A stretch of DNA of 64,000 nucleotides from Antilocapra americana (lineage: Eukaryota > Chordata > Mammalia > Artiodactyla > Antilocapridae), in NCBI GenBank assembly GCA_007570785.1, contig ML661885.1, forward strand, positions 38,248,033 to 38,312,032, read 5' to 3'. The notes beneath the pieces were generated by a model. The model was not told the DNA's origin, searched no databases, and saw nothing but the letters and a program-made list of their open reading frames with translations. A program made the position numbers and the translations under genes. The first letter of the stretch is position 1, and every line of letters starts with the position of its first letter. This document shows positions 11,536 to 23,200 of this stretch, one piece after another.

Positions 11536-12057
11536 GCTCTTCCTAAAAAATGTATTATCAAAAAACACCAATATGGAGGTGTAAATAAGGACTGTTAAAC
11601 ACTTTTTTCTTCCCAGCTATGATGTCCAAGAGGAAATTACTTATTATAAATGTAGTATTGTGATTGCAGCAATTGTATTTAGTGTAAAATAAGCTGAGTT
11701 TTCTTTCATCATATATTAAGATGTTTATTTGTGAAAATAGCTTAAAGGCTCTTATGAGTAGAAAGTGCATTCTAGGATCTGTTGATAACAATAAATTTAG
11801 GAGCTTCTATTAGAAATGGGTTTGCTCTTAAGTTATAAAGCATTTCAAGGAGAACCTAAGACTTAAATGGAGTAGATTTCATTAAGTTTAAATGTCCAGC
11901 AACAGTAGGCTATAGTATATAGTGGTCTATAACATGCTGAAACAAGTAAATTGGTCCTATTTCTGATTTATACACCATTTTAAAAAAAAATGGCACAGTG
12001 TGTTGAGTTGGATCAAGGTGAGGGAGTTTGGTGTCACTTGGGTTTGAGTCTGCTGCT

Positions 12058-12156
12058 TTTTTTTTTTGGCCTTGCACCTGGCTTGCCAGATCAAACCCAG
12101 GCACTCTGCAGTGGAAGCACACAGAGTCCTAACCACTGGGTCGCCAGGAAAGTCCT
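12058..12156 (-). mobile_element. CHR-type SINE fragment, antisense
   Basis: T run, then tgccagatcaaacccaggca, the diagnostic cctaaccactgggtcgccagg, and an aaagtcctt end. Confidence 0.8.
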
Positions 12157-13240
12157 TAAGTCTGCGTTCTTAACAGATTCCTGGAAAGTCCATTTTGTGG
12201 ATTAACTTGGCTCATCTGGCATAGAGGATACACTCTGCTCACCCCCAACACATACACACTTATTTTCATTCTAACTCCCTAGAACATGCTGTATGTCAGA
12301 CTTTTGATTTAATGTTATCATCAAGTAACTGTATGCCTCTTGAAAATATTTCAGTCAAATATTTCTTCACTTCAGTGTCTTGTAAAGCAGAAATGTAGAG
12401 CATAAGCCTTTTTGCAGCAGTGAACTTTAAACTATTTTTGCTTACATGTAAAGAAAATTGCAAGCGTAGACTTCTGAGGGTACGACTATGAACTGCTTTT
12501 TAGGACTGCTTCAGTGAGATTGGGCATAGGAAAGACTCAAGGTCAGCCCATGCTTATGCACCTACTTAAGCCTTTTCAGTTGGAAATACTGGGCTTCCAA
12601 GTGAATGTTTCATTTGAGCACAGGGTTTGTTGGCTTAACATTTGTTAGAAACTCTCTTTCCTGAAGGTTTTTGTGTTTTGTGGATTCTTTTGTGGAAACA
12701 GATTTTTCTGGACATAGCTTTTTGTTTTTAACTGACTTTTGCTTGTTACATGTGGGTCACTTGTGTATGTCAAGGTTTTGGCTCCTTTTAAGATGTGAAA
12801 GATGGACCTTTTTTTCCAACACACTTTAGAGCATTTCTTGCTGTTGCCACCACAACCCTTAAGTTTCAGAACTCCCATTCTTAGAATCAGTTGTCCTTGG
12901 TCCATCTGTTTCTCAGCACCTACTGTGGGCCAGGAATCTTAAGACTTTCCTAGGGAGCATCTGAAAAGATAAACCAAGATAGAGCTCCACATGTACCATC
13001 TTTTAAGGATAGATGTTATTAGATTGGTTTTAATCAGCTATTATTGCAGTGCTCAGTATTATTAAGGAAGTAAAAATACTATGTTAACACCTGTTTTAGT
13101 GGTTTCAAGTGTGTTAGTCCCCAAATCCTTTTTGTCAGTCCTGCCAGTGAAGCAAATTTTATTTTTCTGTCACAGTCTTTTTGTGAGTCAGATAGGAATT
13201 GGTAAACTAACCCTATGGTTACTTCAGAAGTGAGAGTTCT

Positions 13241-13599
13241 GGAGAAGGAAATGGCAACCTACTCCAGTACTCTTGCCTGGAAAATCCCATGGATGGAGGA
13301 GCATGATAGGCTACAGTCCACAGGGTCACAGAGTCAGACATGACTGAGCAACTTCACTTTCTTTCTAAGCACGATAGATGCTGGGCTTTCCCTTCCCTGC
13401 AACAATTAGCAACACTGTCCCACCCTACTCCCACAGTCATGATGCCCCTTACCCTCCCTCCTTTTCACGGACCCCTGACGTATTATATATTTGCTTGTGT
13501 GTTCATATGTGTCTCTTTCAACAGAACTGAAATTTCAGGGGAGTGGTACTCATAAGGCTTAGCATGTCATAGAGGAGGCTCTTAACAACAACAACAAAA
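13241..13599 (+). mobile_element. 5'-truncated Bov-tA SINE with a transduced 3' segment
   Basis: A 5'-truncated Bov-tA (13241 to about 13355) is followed by about 210 bases not belonging to that SINE, then an A-rich tail (aacaacaacaacaaaaa). The whole 359-base block is flanked by a perfect 13-base direct repeat, aagtgagagttct, at 13228-13240 and 13600-13612. Identical target-site duplications outside both parts mean SINE and downstream sequence came in together as one retrotransposition. Confidence 0.8.
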
Positions 13600-14509
13600 A
13601 AGTGAGAGTTCTATTTCAGTGATGGTAATACAGCCACTCTACATGCACCCTAAGTCTTTTCTTTAGAGCAAGGCATACTTTAACATATTTTTATTAGTAT
13701 TGATAGTACATTTATTTGTCAGCTGTTTTAGTTTGACCTTTACTATTAATATCTAAAATTATTTCACTTCTACAAGAGTCTGTAGTGATAGAGAAATGTT
13801 TGCCTGAGTTGGACAAAAGGACATGAAGAAATTTATCTTTGATAGTGATGGTTTACTGGTGTATACATTAACCAGAATGAGGGTGAACATTATTGCATAT
13901 AAATTATTGATAAAGATTAAAAAAGGAAAAAAGAGTTTTAGGGTTTACCTGAGAATTTAGGCAAGAGATATGGAAGGAACAAGTCTTAAGAAACTAGTCT
14001 TAAGAAAGGTTTGAAGACTAAGAAGGCATGACAGGATGTTTTGGTACCATATGTGAATAAAGTGTAGAGTTTATTAACAACTGTAGGAGTACATATGTCT
14101 GAGAAATGGTTAATTGATTTGGAGATGTCATTGTCTCCATCAAAGAGCCTGAGAGTTGTGTTGGATTTATTATACTAGGCAAAGATTGCATTTTTCATTG
14201 ATTAAAGGTTTGTGGCATCCTTGTTTTCTGAAATCTGTTGGTGCCATTTTCCCAAGAGCATTATTTTTTAGCTAAGGTATGTACATTGTTTGGGGTTTTG
14301 GTGGGGTTTGTTGGGGTTTTTTTTTTTTTTGCACACTTGATGGACTATAGGATAGTATAAACGGAACTTGTATATGAATGGGGAAACCAAAAAATTTATG
14401 TGACTCGCTTTAAGGAGATACTCTATAACAATGGTCTGGAACCAAACCTGCAGTTTCTCCAAGATGTGACTGTTATTTGCCATCAGCATCTCCTGAGCTA
14501 GCCTGATTT

Positions 14510-14605
14510 TTCTGTGCCTCGATAAAATGGAATAATACTGTCATAGTGCTTTTTGAGAGTTAAAAGAATATTGTACAAAGTTCCTGGCACACTGCTATTA
14601 AAAAT
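14510..14605 (+). repeat. MIR fragment
   Basis: Resembles the MIR 3' half: gataaaatggaataatactgtcatagtg, a spacer, then caaagttcctggcaca. Confidence 0.6.
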
Positions 14606-14699
14606 GTTTGCTTTTAGGTTAAGCTAGTTTAGCAGGCAGTGAGATTTGACTGAATCTGTAGATTATGTAGTTTGAAAATAGTTGGAAAAAATCCTTAGG

Positions 14700-14855
14700 A
14701 GAACCCTGGTTCAATCCCTGGGTTTGGGGAAGATGCCCTGGAGACGGCAGTGGCTACCCACTCCAATATTCTGGCCTGGAGAATCCCATGGACTCTCTAG
14801 TCAGTCAGTCCCTGGGGTCACAAAGAGTTGGACACTACCGAGTAACTTTCACTCA
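14700..14855 (+). mobile_element. Bov-tA SINE, 5'-truncated
   Basis: Starts inside the tRNA-like part (ccctggttcaatccctggg) and runs through acccactccaatattctggcctggagaatcccatgga to an altered end gagttggacactaccgag. Confidence 0.88.
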
Positions 14856-14997
14856 CATATCCATAACCTTACTTAATCTACAAAAATTTGTGAAGGATGT
14901 GGGCATTCAGCAGGTAAGACTGGGATGAATGGACCTGATGTTTTTGTGACTATTGAGGATCATAATGTCAGAGGAAAATCAGCCTTCCTATAAACCC

Positions 14998-15142
14998 TGT
15001 TCAGTCACTCAGTGGTGTCCGACTCTTTGCAACCCCATGGACTGCAGCACGCCAGGCCTCCCTGTCCATCACCAACTCCCCAAGTTTACTCAGACTCATG
15101 TCCATTGAGTTGGAGATGCCATCCAATCATCTCTAGCTGAAG
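14998..15142 (-). mobile_element. ART2/BovB-derived retroposon fragment, antisense
   Basis: Carries the reverse-strand ART2/BovB 3' pattern: gttcagtcactcagtggtgtccgactctttgc, then ctccctgtccatcaccaactccc and ccattgagttggagatgcc. Confidence 0.88.
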
Positions 15143-15924
15143 GAAATTCAAGTTCTTCTTGTCCTGACTTTAAAAACTAGAACTTTACGTTTGGTAGCAG
15201 TTGCCTGTGATGGTCCATAATTGATAACTCAAGGTTCCCAGGTGAATACTGCGAAGAGAGTAGAAACTACTTAGGAATCTGATGAGCTGAAATACTAGGC
15301 TAAAGATCTTGATTAAGTATTTTTCATTATTAACAGGATAAATGATCTTTTTGAATGTGTAACCTTTATTGTTCTGTTTGCATTAGTGCAGTTGAATATC
15401 CCCCTAAAATTGACGTTCTGATTGGTCTTACATTGCTTAAAATAAACATGTATCCGCAAGCCTAAATGTCTCCTTTCTGGGCACAGATTTAAATCATTTT
15501 TGATACAACAATCTTAAGATTTTCTCAGTAAACTGAATGTAGTTGACTCCTGGAAATACAGCTGTTACTGTTTTTAAAATATTGTTTGTATCTCATGAAA
15601 TTGACTAATGCTGTGGCTAATTGACAAATTGTTTTAGCGCAGCCAAAAAGCTGATACTTTTGAGAACCATTGTAGTAGAATATATTTTTAGGACAAGGGC
15701 CTCCACTTGAGGTGAACTCTGGCATAGAACAGAGGGAGGGGAAGGGAAAGGGGGTAATCAAAGAGGCAGGAAAAGCTGTGTATGTTGCCAGGATCTGGTC
15801 TAAGTCCATTAAAATTAATGTGGCACCCAGAAATCAGTCCCAGATAAGGAGTGACAGCATCAGTCTCAAGAACTTGTTATGTTTATAGACTTTATATTAA
15901 AAGAAATCTTTGCCTAAAGTAACC

Positions 15925-15990
15925 GCACGCGTGTGCGCGCGCGTGCGTGTGCGCGCGCGTGCGTGTGCGTGCGCGTGCGCGTGCGTGTGT
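15925..15990. repeat. Alternating purine-pyrimidine (CG/TG)n tract, Z-DNA prone
   Basis: 66 bases alternate strictly purine-pyrimidine, mixing GC and GT steps, followed by a short GA run. Such sequence adopts Z-DNA readily under negative supercoiling. It lies about 1.05 kb upstream of exon 3. Confidence 0.9.
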
Positions 15991-17038
15991 GGAGAGAGAG
16001 ATAAGGACCAGTAAATTCAGCAAAGAAGATAAATTTAGGTATGGGCTGCTCCAGAGGACAGTGGGTGATTTGGAGAGAGAGGGAAACTTTATTTGATTGG
16101 GGAAGAGTTAAATTCAGTATGATGCCTTTTTAAAAATCTTGAGTTCTTAGTAAATAAATGTTTATGATGTATATATAGGTAGGTCCCTAACTTATACCTA
16201 GTTTCAAATTACAGTGACATTCTTGCATTTCTGGCAGTTAGCTGTTTCAAGTCAGCACTTAAACAAGTGATTGTAATTTTTTTTTTTTTACAACAGTTTT
16301 TTGAAGTAGTTGACCTTCGATTGCATAGCTATTAAATGACAAATCCAGGACTAGGTTTTCTGACTTATGGTCCAGAAACATTTTCACCAAATAAGCTTAC
16401 CTCAAAGAGACTTAATTGTTAACTTGATTGAACTAGTTCTGTTGTAGCTTGTGATGTGGGATCCAGATAGTCTGTATCAGAGCTACAGATGTCCTTCTGA
16501 AGTCGGCCTCCACTTTGACCCATTCCTGTTGCTTACGCATCACCTACTCTAGAGTTTTACTTAGAAGACGTTTATCTGCAGTTAGCTGGTATCACACTGC
16601 TTATGTGACTGACAGTGTATTGAAGTTCAGACTATTTTGATTGCTTAGTCGCAGACATTTATTTTGCTAGCTTTCTTTAAGTTAGTAGAGTTGTTTGTGT
16701 TATATGGGAGAACCACAAAACAAGATGAATAAAACAGACTGGCTCTGCAACTCTGTAAATAAGGTGATGATGTTGATTTGTAACATATTCTGCATACGTT
16801 TCAGCTACCTTCTCAAGAAATTGTCATATTAAGCTTGTCTTTTTATGTATAAATTCACATTTGCTTTAAATGGGCACTAAGGAAAGGATATTAGTGATCT
16901 AGTGTTTCTGAAAATGGTACGTGATTACGTAGATTCTTCACTAAATTAGGTACCTCTTATTAGCACACCTCAACTGACAGCTCATATGTTAAGTATAATG
17001 AAATAATACAGACTTTGAAACAACTTCTATTTTGACAG

Positions 17039-17134
17039 TTTGTTGCATATTCTAAGGACCCAGACGTAAGGCTTGGTGGCCCGTCTCTTGCTTTTCCTGG
17101 TTTATGACTTTCGGCTTTGTGGAATACGGCTGAG
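17039..17134 (+). other. AZIN1: AZIN1 exon 3, 5'UTR part
   Basis: The acceptor is ttctattttgacag before 17039. The 96 bases precede the start codon. They contain the TAA (17053-17055) that ends the uORF begun in exon 2, and a separate 9-codon uORF at 17104-17133. Confidence 0.75.
17104..17133 (+). CDS. Nine-codon uORF immediately before the main ATG
   Basis: ATG at 17104-17106 opens a frame reading MTFGFVEYG and then TGA at 17131-17133. One base later comes the main ATG (17135), so the junction reads TGAGATG. With so short a gap, reinitiation or leaky scanning past this uORF would set main-frame output. No functional data are available. Confidence 0.5.
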   Translation: MTFGFVEYG

Positions 17135-17236
17135 ATGAAAGGATTTATTGACGATGCAAACTACTCCGTTGGCCTGTTGGATGAAGGAACAAACCTTGGA
17201 AATGTTATTGATAACTATGTTTATGAACATAGCCTG
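17135..17236 (+). CDS. AZIN1: AZIN1 coding exon 3 (residues 1-34)
   Basis: Starts [18 protein letters not shown] and ends ...VYEHSL in phase 0 at donor ctg|gtaagt. Confidence 0.96.
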
Positions 17237-20200
17237 GTAAGTGTCGTATCGGATTTCTTGAAATGCAGTGTTTATAATAATTTCTGAAATATGAAGCATC
17301 ATTACTGCTACTCAAGATCATTTTTGTTTTGTACTTACTGATACAGTAATTTTTGTTTATTGCCTTACTGAAAGAATTTGTTTTTATTGGAGCTAATTTC
17401 CTGTATTCCCCAAATTTGAATAAGTGTTTCCAGGTTAGTGATGTTCAGTAATAGGATACCCACAAAGCTTTCTTTTGACTTCTACAGATATGTTTAAGTC
17501 TTCTCTCACATCAGCAAAATCCTGCTGCTCTCTTCTGTCATCAGAATTCCTTTTTGGGGGATGAGGAAGAACGACACTTGTCCTGCCATTCAGGCTGTTC
17601 TATAGCCAAATCATTGTACAGTTAATTCTCTCATGTCACTAGTCTTAGTCACTTTTACAACACTTCCTGGGTCAGAACATTAAGGGTGGCAGCCTGTCTT
17701 TGGTCAGTATAGTCTAATAATGTTTATCTTTAAATAATGTGGATTATAGAAAACAGTAATGTTTTCATGACATTTCAAACAGTATCTGAATGTTGTATGT
17801 TTTAAATAAAGATTATTTTGTCTGCCATATAACATTGGGTAATTTATTCTCTGGATGATATGTGTAGTCATCTTTCTACCCCTCAGGTAGCTTCAGCTTC
17901 AGAATCAATCACGATCTTTTCCTAGATCCATAATTAAAATCAGTTTACTTTTTCTTTGTTTCTACGGCTTGTGGGATCTGAGTTCCCTGAGCCAGGGATT
18001 GGACCCAGGCTACGGCAGCAAAAACTTAGTCCTAACCACTGGACTTGGATTTATCTGGCATTTAGTGTACTTCTGTATTTTTAAATTTAGTTTTGTCACC
18101 TCTACAAATAGTACCAGCTTACCTCCTTAAAAATGGATTTCTTTTGTTCCCTTGTTTTACTGTCTGTAACTGCAATTCATGTTGGGGTATGGCTTTTTGT
18201 TTAGCATTCCTTGTTGCATTCCTTGTTCTACTCATCTTTTTAGGGAATTAGATCCTGTACTGTTGAAGTAGGTTTAAACAATTAAGGAGTGCATGGAATG
18301 ATAGAAGTAATCTCTTTCCCTTCCACTCACCAGAAGTAAAATTGGAGCAGTTCTGAAGTAGAAAGTCACTCTCATTGACACTGTTTTTTAATTTTTTTAA
18401 TCTAAGAGAATAATTTCTATGTCAGCATAGCACAGCAGTCAGGTTTAAAAAGAAACAAGCCTTAAATGTGATATGTAAATATTTATCTTGGCTCATTTGT
18501 GGAGGAAAAGGGGAGCTCTTTCCTACTTAACAATACTCTGTTTTCAGTAGTTCTTATGCTTCTTTTTTTCCTAACTATAATAGACAGGGAAAAATGCATT
18601 TTTTGTGGGAGATCTTGGAAAGATTGTGAAGAAGCACAGTCAATGGCAGAGCATAGTGGCTCAGATAAAGCCCTTCTACACGGTGAGGTGCAACTCCACT
18701 CCGGCTGTGCTTGAGATTTTGGCAGCTCTTGGAACTGGATTTGCTTGTTCTAGTAAAGTAAGTCATTTTCATTGCTTTGTTATTGAACTGCAACATCTTA
18801 AAGTTGACTAATGTTTGGTGGGGCTTCTCTGTTGGCTCAGTGGCAAAGAAATCCACCTGCCAATGTGGGAGACTTGGGTTCCATCCCTGGGTTGGAAAGA
18901 TACCCTAGAGAAGAAAATGGCAACCTGTTCCAGAGTTCTTGTCTGGGAAATTCCATGGACAGAGGAGCCTGTTGCAAAGAGTCAGACATGATTTAGCAAC
19001 TAAAAACAATATTTGGTGACCAATAGCAGTAGGAGAACAATTACAAGGAAGTTTGACCTGTGGATGCATTTTTTAACTCATTTGAAATTTGCCATTTAAT
19101 ACTGGAAATTTACAAACTTTCAAGTATACCAACGAAAGGAACATTACAGTGAGATGAGACTTTATAAGCTTTCTTTATCTTTAATCAAAAACTTTTATTT
19201 GTTCCTCATTCTTAGCCTAGAGCTAGTTTGGTCAAGTTACTTCTAATGATAGCAAGATAATACCCTAAACTGGGAGATTGCTCTGATGGTAATGACAGGC
19301 ATACCTCAGAGATGCTGTGGATTGAGTTCCAGACCACTGCAGTAGAGCAAGTCACGTGAATATTTTTATTTCTCAATTCGTATAAAAGTTACATTTATAC
19401 TATGTTGTGGTCTATTAAGTATGCAGTAGCATTGTGTCTAAAATATAATATATATACCTCAAAGAAGAATGGTGTTGGAAAAAATGGTGCCAACAGATTT
19501 ACTCAACACAGGGTTGCCACAAATCTTCAGTTTTAAAAATGGAATTATCTGCAGAGCACAATAAAATGAGATATGCCTGTGTACCTTTTAAAAGGTTTTT
19601 AACAGAGTATAATATAGCAAGCATTACCAGAATATGAACGGTGATGTATGTAATCCTAATTTAACCTTACATAATTGGAATTTAACCAGAAAATAAAGGT
19701 ATGTGGCAGTGATTGAAAAGTAATACAAAGCTTACCTTTTAGTTGACACTGTTTAAAATCTGTTTTTAGACTGAAATGGCTTTAGTGCAAGAATTGGGTG
19801 TATCTCCAGAAAACATCATTTACATAAGTCCTTGCAAGCAAGTGTCTCAGATAAAGTATGCAGCAAAAGTTGGAGTTAATATCATGACATGTGACAATGA
19901 GGTTGAATTGAAGAAAATTGCACGTAACCACCCAAATGCCAAGTAAGTGTAAAATTAGATACAAGGAAATATTTTTTTACCTAGGATTTGGGGTTGTCTT
20001 TAGTCTGGGGTCGGGAGGCGGGGAGGAATCATTTATATAGCGCAGTGGTGTATGTTGTAATTATTGTAACTTACTACACTGAAAATAAAACTAGCATTTT
20101 TATTGGCTACTTCTGATCCTTCATGGGCAACTAGGATGAGATAAGGGCATTTTGGGATATAACTTGTGTATAATCTTTAATTCAGGGAAGAAAATCTGGT

Positions 20201-23200
20201 TGGTAGAATGATCAAATTACAGCTCTGGCTGTATTTTCACAGCTGTATTAACCATTCTGGTTACTTGTCATATTGGGAGCAGAAGGCGTTCTGCTCAGCT
20301 TTTTCCCTTCTAGTTGAGGGTGTGATCTGCCCTCAGCCTTGGTTTCTTAGATGGCTCTCCTCTGTTTCAGTGTCTTAGGAACCTAGTCCTTAAGTCCCTT
20401 CTCTTCAGGCAGGAAGTTTAATGTTTTTACTTGTGCCCTACATGGGTCCCAAGACTTATTTTCTAAGTAAAAAGTTTACTGTTTAAAAACAAAAATTTGG
20501 GACTTCCCCTGTGGCCCACTGGTTAAGACTGAGCTCCCATTGCAGGGGGCATTGGTTCGATCCCTGGTTGGGGAGTATCCCACATAGTACACAGTGAAGC
20601 CAAAAAATAAATAAATGAAATATAAGTTGGCCATACTTTAAACAAAACCAGAAATTTTAAAGCAAAATAAATATTACCATGAACTGGTATATCAAGAGGA
20701 TTTTATATAGAATATGCTAAAAGTATACTAGTACAAAATTTGCTTTTTAATAAGTTATTGTGTGTGTATCATACATATTTTCCTTACATTGATAATTTTC
20801 TTACTGACTTGAATGGTATTCTTTGAAAGGTATCCTGTAGGTAGAATAATTTTGCTTTTACAAATAGCAGTTTTGTAAAATTGTTTTTTTAAGTGATTTG
20901 TGGTTACTTAGAGATTGCCTTACAGTCTTGATCATTGATCACTTTGTCATGGTTTGGAAGGAAATACCAAATAGATTTGAATCAGTAGTCTAAAAGGCTG
21001 CTGTTAAGATGGTTTAAAAAAATTTTTTTTTCTTGTTAGATCTATGTGATCAATTGGAGGAATGGTTCCGAATAAGTGGTAGAAGGTTAGCTAGCTAGAA
21101 CTTTTTTAGGAAATTTGAAGCATTTAAAGCCCTGATAGTTTTTACTGAAAGACAGTAATGGCATTGCTCTTCAATTTAGTCTTTCTATGTGGGTTTATGG
21201 ACTGATGGACTTCATTTGAAAGTAATGTCATCTTTCATTACAGAGCCCAACCGACTCTTGCTGCTACAACAGAGTCTTAACTTCTGCATTTTCCAAATTC
21301 CCGTCCTTGTAAACGTCATGCTTTAGTCCCTAATTGCTAGTTTTTTCTCTGTACAGGATTGTTTTTCATTAGGTTCACTTGATTCATCCGACGCTGGATT
21401 ATGGAGCACTGACAACATTATCAACACACTTCCTACAATCTTCAGGCTTCACATGTGCTGATGATGATGTAAACCAACTCTGCCCCAATCATCTTCCCCT
21501 TCTCTTAGGGTCTTACTGCATATTGCAACAGAAGATAGTATTGGAGGTGAAAAGGGTAACATGAAGTTTGGCACTACCCTGAAGAACTGTAGGCATCTTT
21601 TGGAATGTGCTAAGGAACTTGATGTCCAAATTATTGGAGTTAAGTGAGTAGTTGTTTTAAACTTCATTTTGTGGTGATAGTCTTTCTGTTTACCAATTTA
21701 GGTGTTCTTTTGTATAAACTCTAATAGATTAATTTCTGGTTTACTATACATAGTTTTCTTAGTTTAGGAAAATGTTTATCCTTTATACTATTTTGAATTT
21801 GTATGTACCTCCCCTTCACCTAGTAAAGAGATAAAATAGTAAATAACAGTTCAGTTAGTAATTTAAATCACTTCTTTTTAATTGAATGGTGGAAGGATTT
21901 ACTAGAATTCTGATGAATACCAGAATGGTTGTTGAACATGTCATTTCAATTTTTCTTTTTCCCATCCCAAGACTTTTTATTTTCCCCTTTTTAATCCCTC
22001 AGGGGCACTTCAAAAAATCAGTAGACAATTTTATCCTCTCAGTTTTTATATATGAGGAAACTAAGACCCAGAGAGTTAATGATTTCATCATAGTTTCCAA
22101 ACCATGATCTGAATCATATTTGGAGCAGTGACCGCCAGATTTTAAAATTGTTCTTAAAGATGGATAAAGAATCACCACTGTTAAATTTAATTCTACCTTA
22201 GCTGACAATATTGACAGTATTTGACAGTTGTCATATGTCAGTTAATTTTATTGTTAACACACAGGAAAATTGATTTGAGGTGTATTCTGTGAATTTTAAC
22301 ATTTTTGTAACCACTGCCACAGTTTATACAGAAAGGACCGTATTTTAATTAAATTTTAAATTTTAATTTTATTTAATTTTTGGACTTGCAACGTGGCTTG
22401 CTAAATCTCATCTTCCCGACAGGGTTCCCCTGCAGTGGAAGGGCAGAGTCCTAACCACTGGACCACTGGGGATTGCCCTCAAATTTAAAAATAGTCTGAA
22501 TCTTTGATAAATACCACTATTAATGAGCAATACTAACAATTATCAGTATTGCTCAGCTGAATTAATGTTCACTTGTATTTATTTCTCAATGGATACTCTT
22601 TTAAAAAGATGTGTGTTTGGCTACTCTGGGTCTTCATTGCTGCAAGCCGGCTTTCTCTAATTCTGGAGAGAGGCGGTTACTCTGGCCACTCTTGTGGAGC
22701 ACAAGAGATGCTTGGGCTTTAGTAGTTGCAGCTCAAGGGCTTAGTTGCTCTGGGGCATGTGGGATCTTCCTAGACCAGGGATCAGGCCTGTGTCCCCTGC
22801 GTTGGCAAGTGGATTCTTAACCAATGAACCACCAGGAAAGTCCCACGATAGATTTTTATATTTTCAGGTAAAATTTTGCATTCAAAACTGAAAGATTTTG
22901 TCACCCAGTTTTATTGCGTGATTGTTTCTTTTCAATAAATTGTTGCTTTGCCATATAAAAATCGAGTCACTATTCGATAGCTGTGAAGTATAACTGATGA
23001 GTGACGTCGCTCAGTCGTGTCCGACTCTTTTCGACCCCATGGATCATAGCCCACCAGGCTTCTCCAACCATGGGATTTTCCAGGCAAGAGTACTGGAGTG
23101 GGTTGCCATTTCCTTCTCCAGTTACTGATAAATTATTATTAAAAAAATTATTACCTAAACTGCCTTTTCTTAAAGGCTGGTATTGTAACTTGGGTAATTA

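Larger units (their letters stand above)
4159..17038 (+). other. AZIN1: AZIN1 intron 2 (about 12.9 kb)
   Basis: Longest intron of the gene, GT-AG, between leader exons 2 and 3. AT-rich, with several antisense CHR SINEs, three ruminant SINE/ART2 insertions, a Z-DNA-prone alternating purine-pyrimidine tract and one antisense coding-like segment near 11.2-11.5 kb. No sense coding exon was found. Confidence 0.75.
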
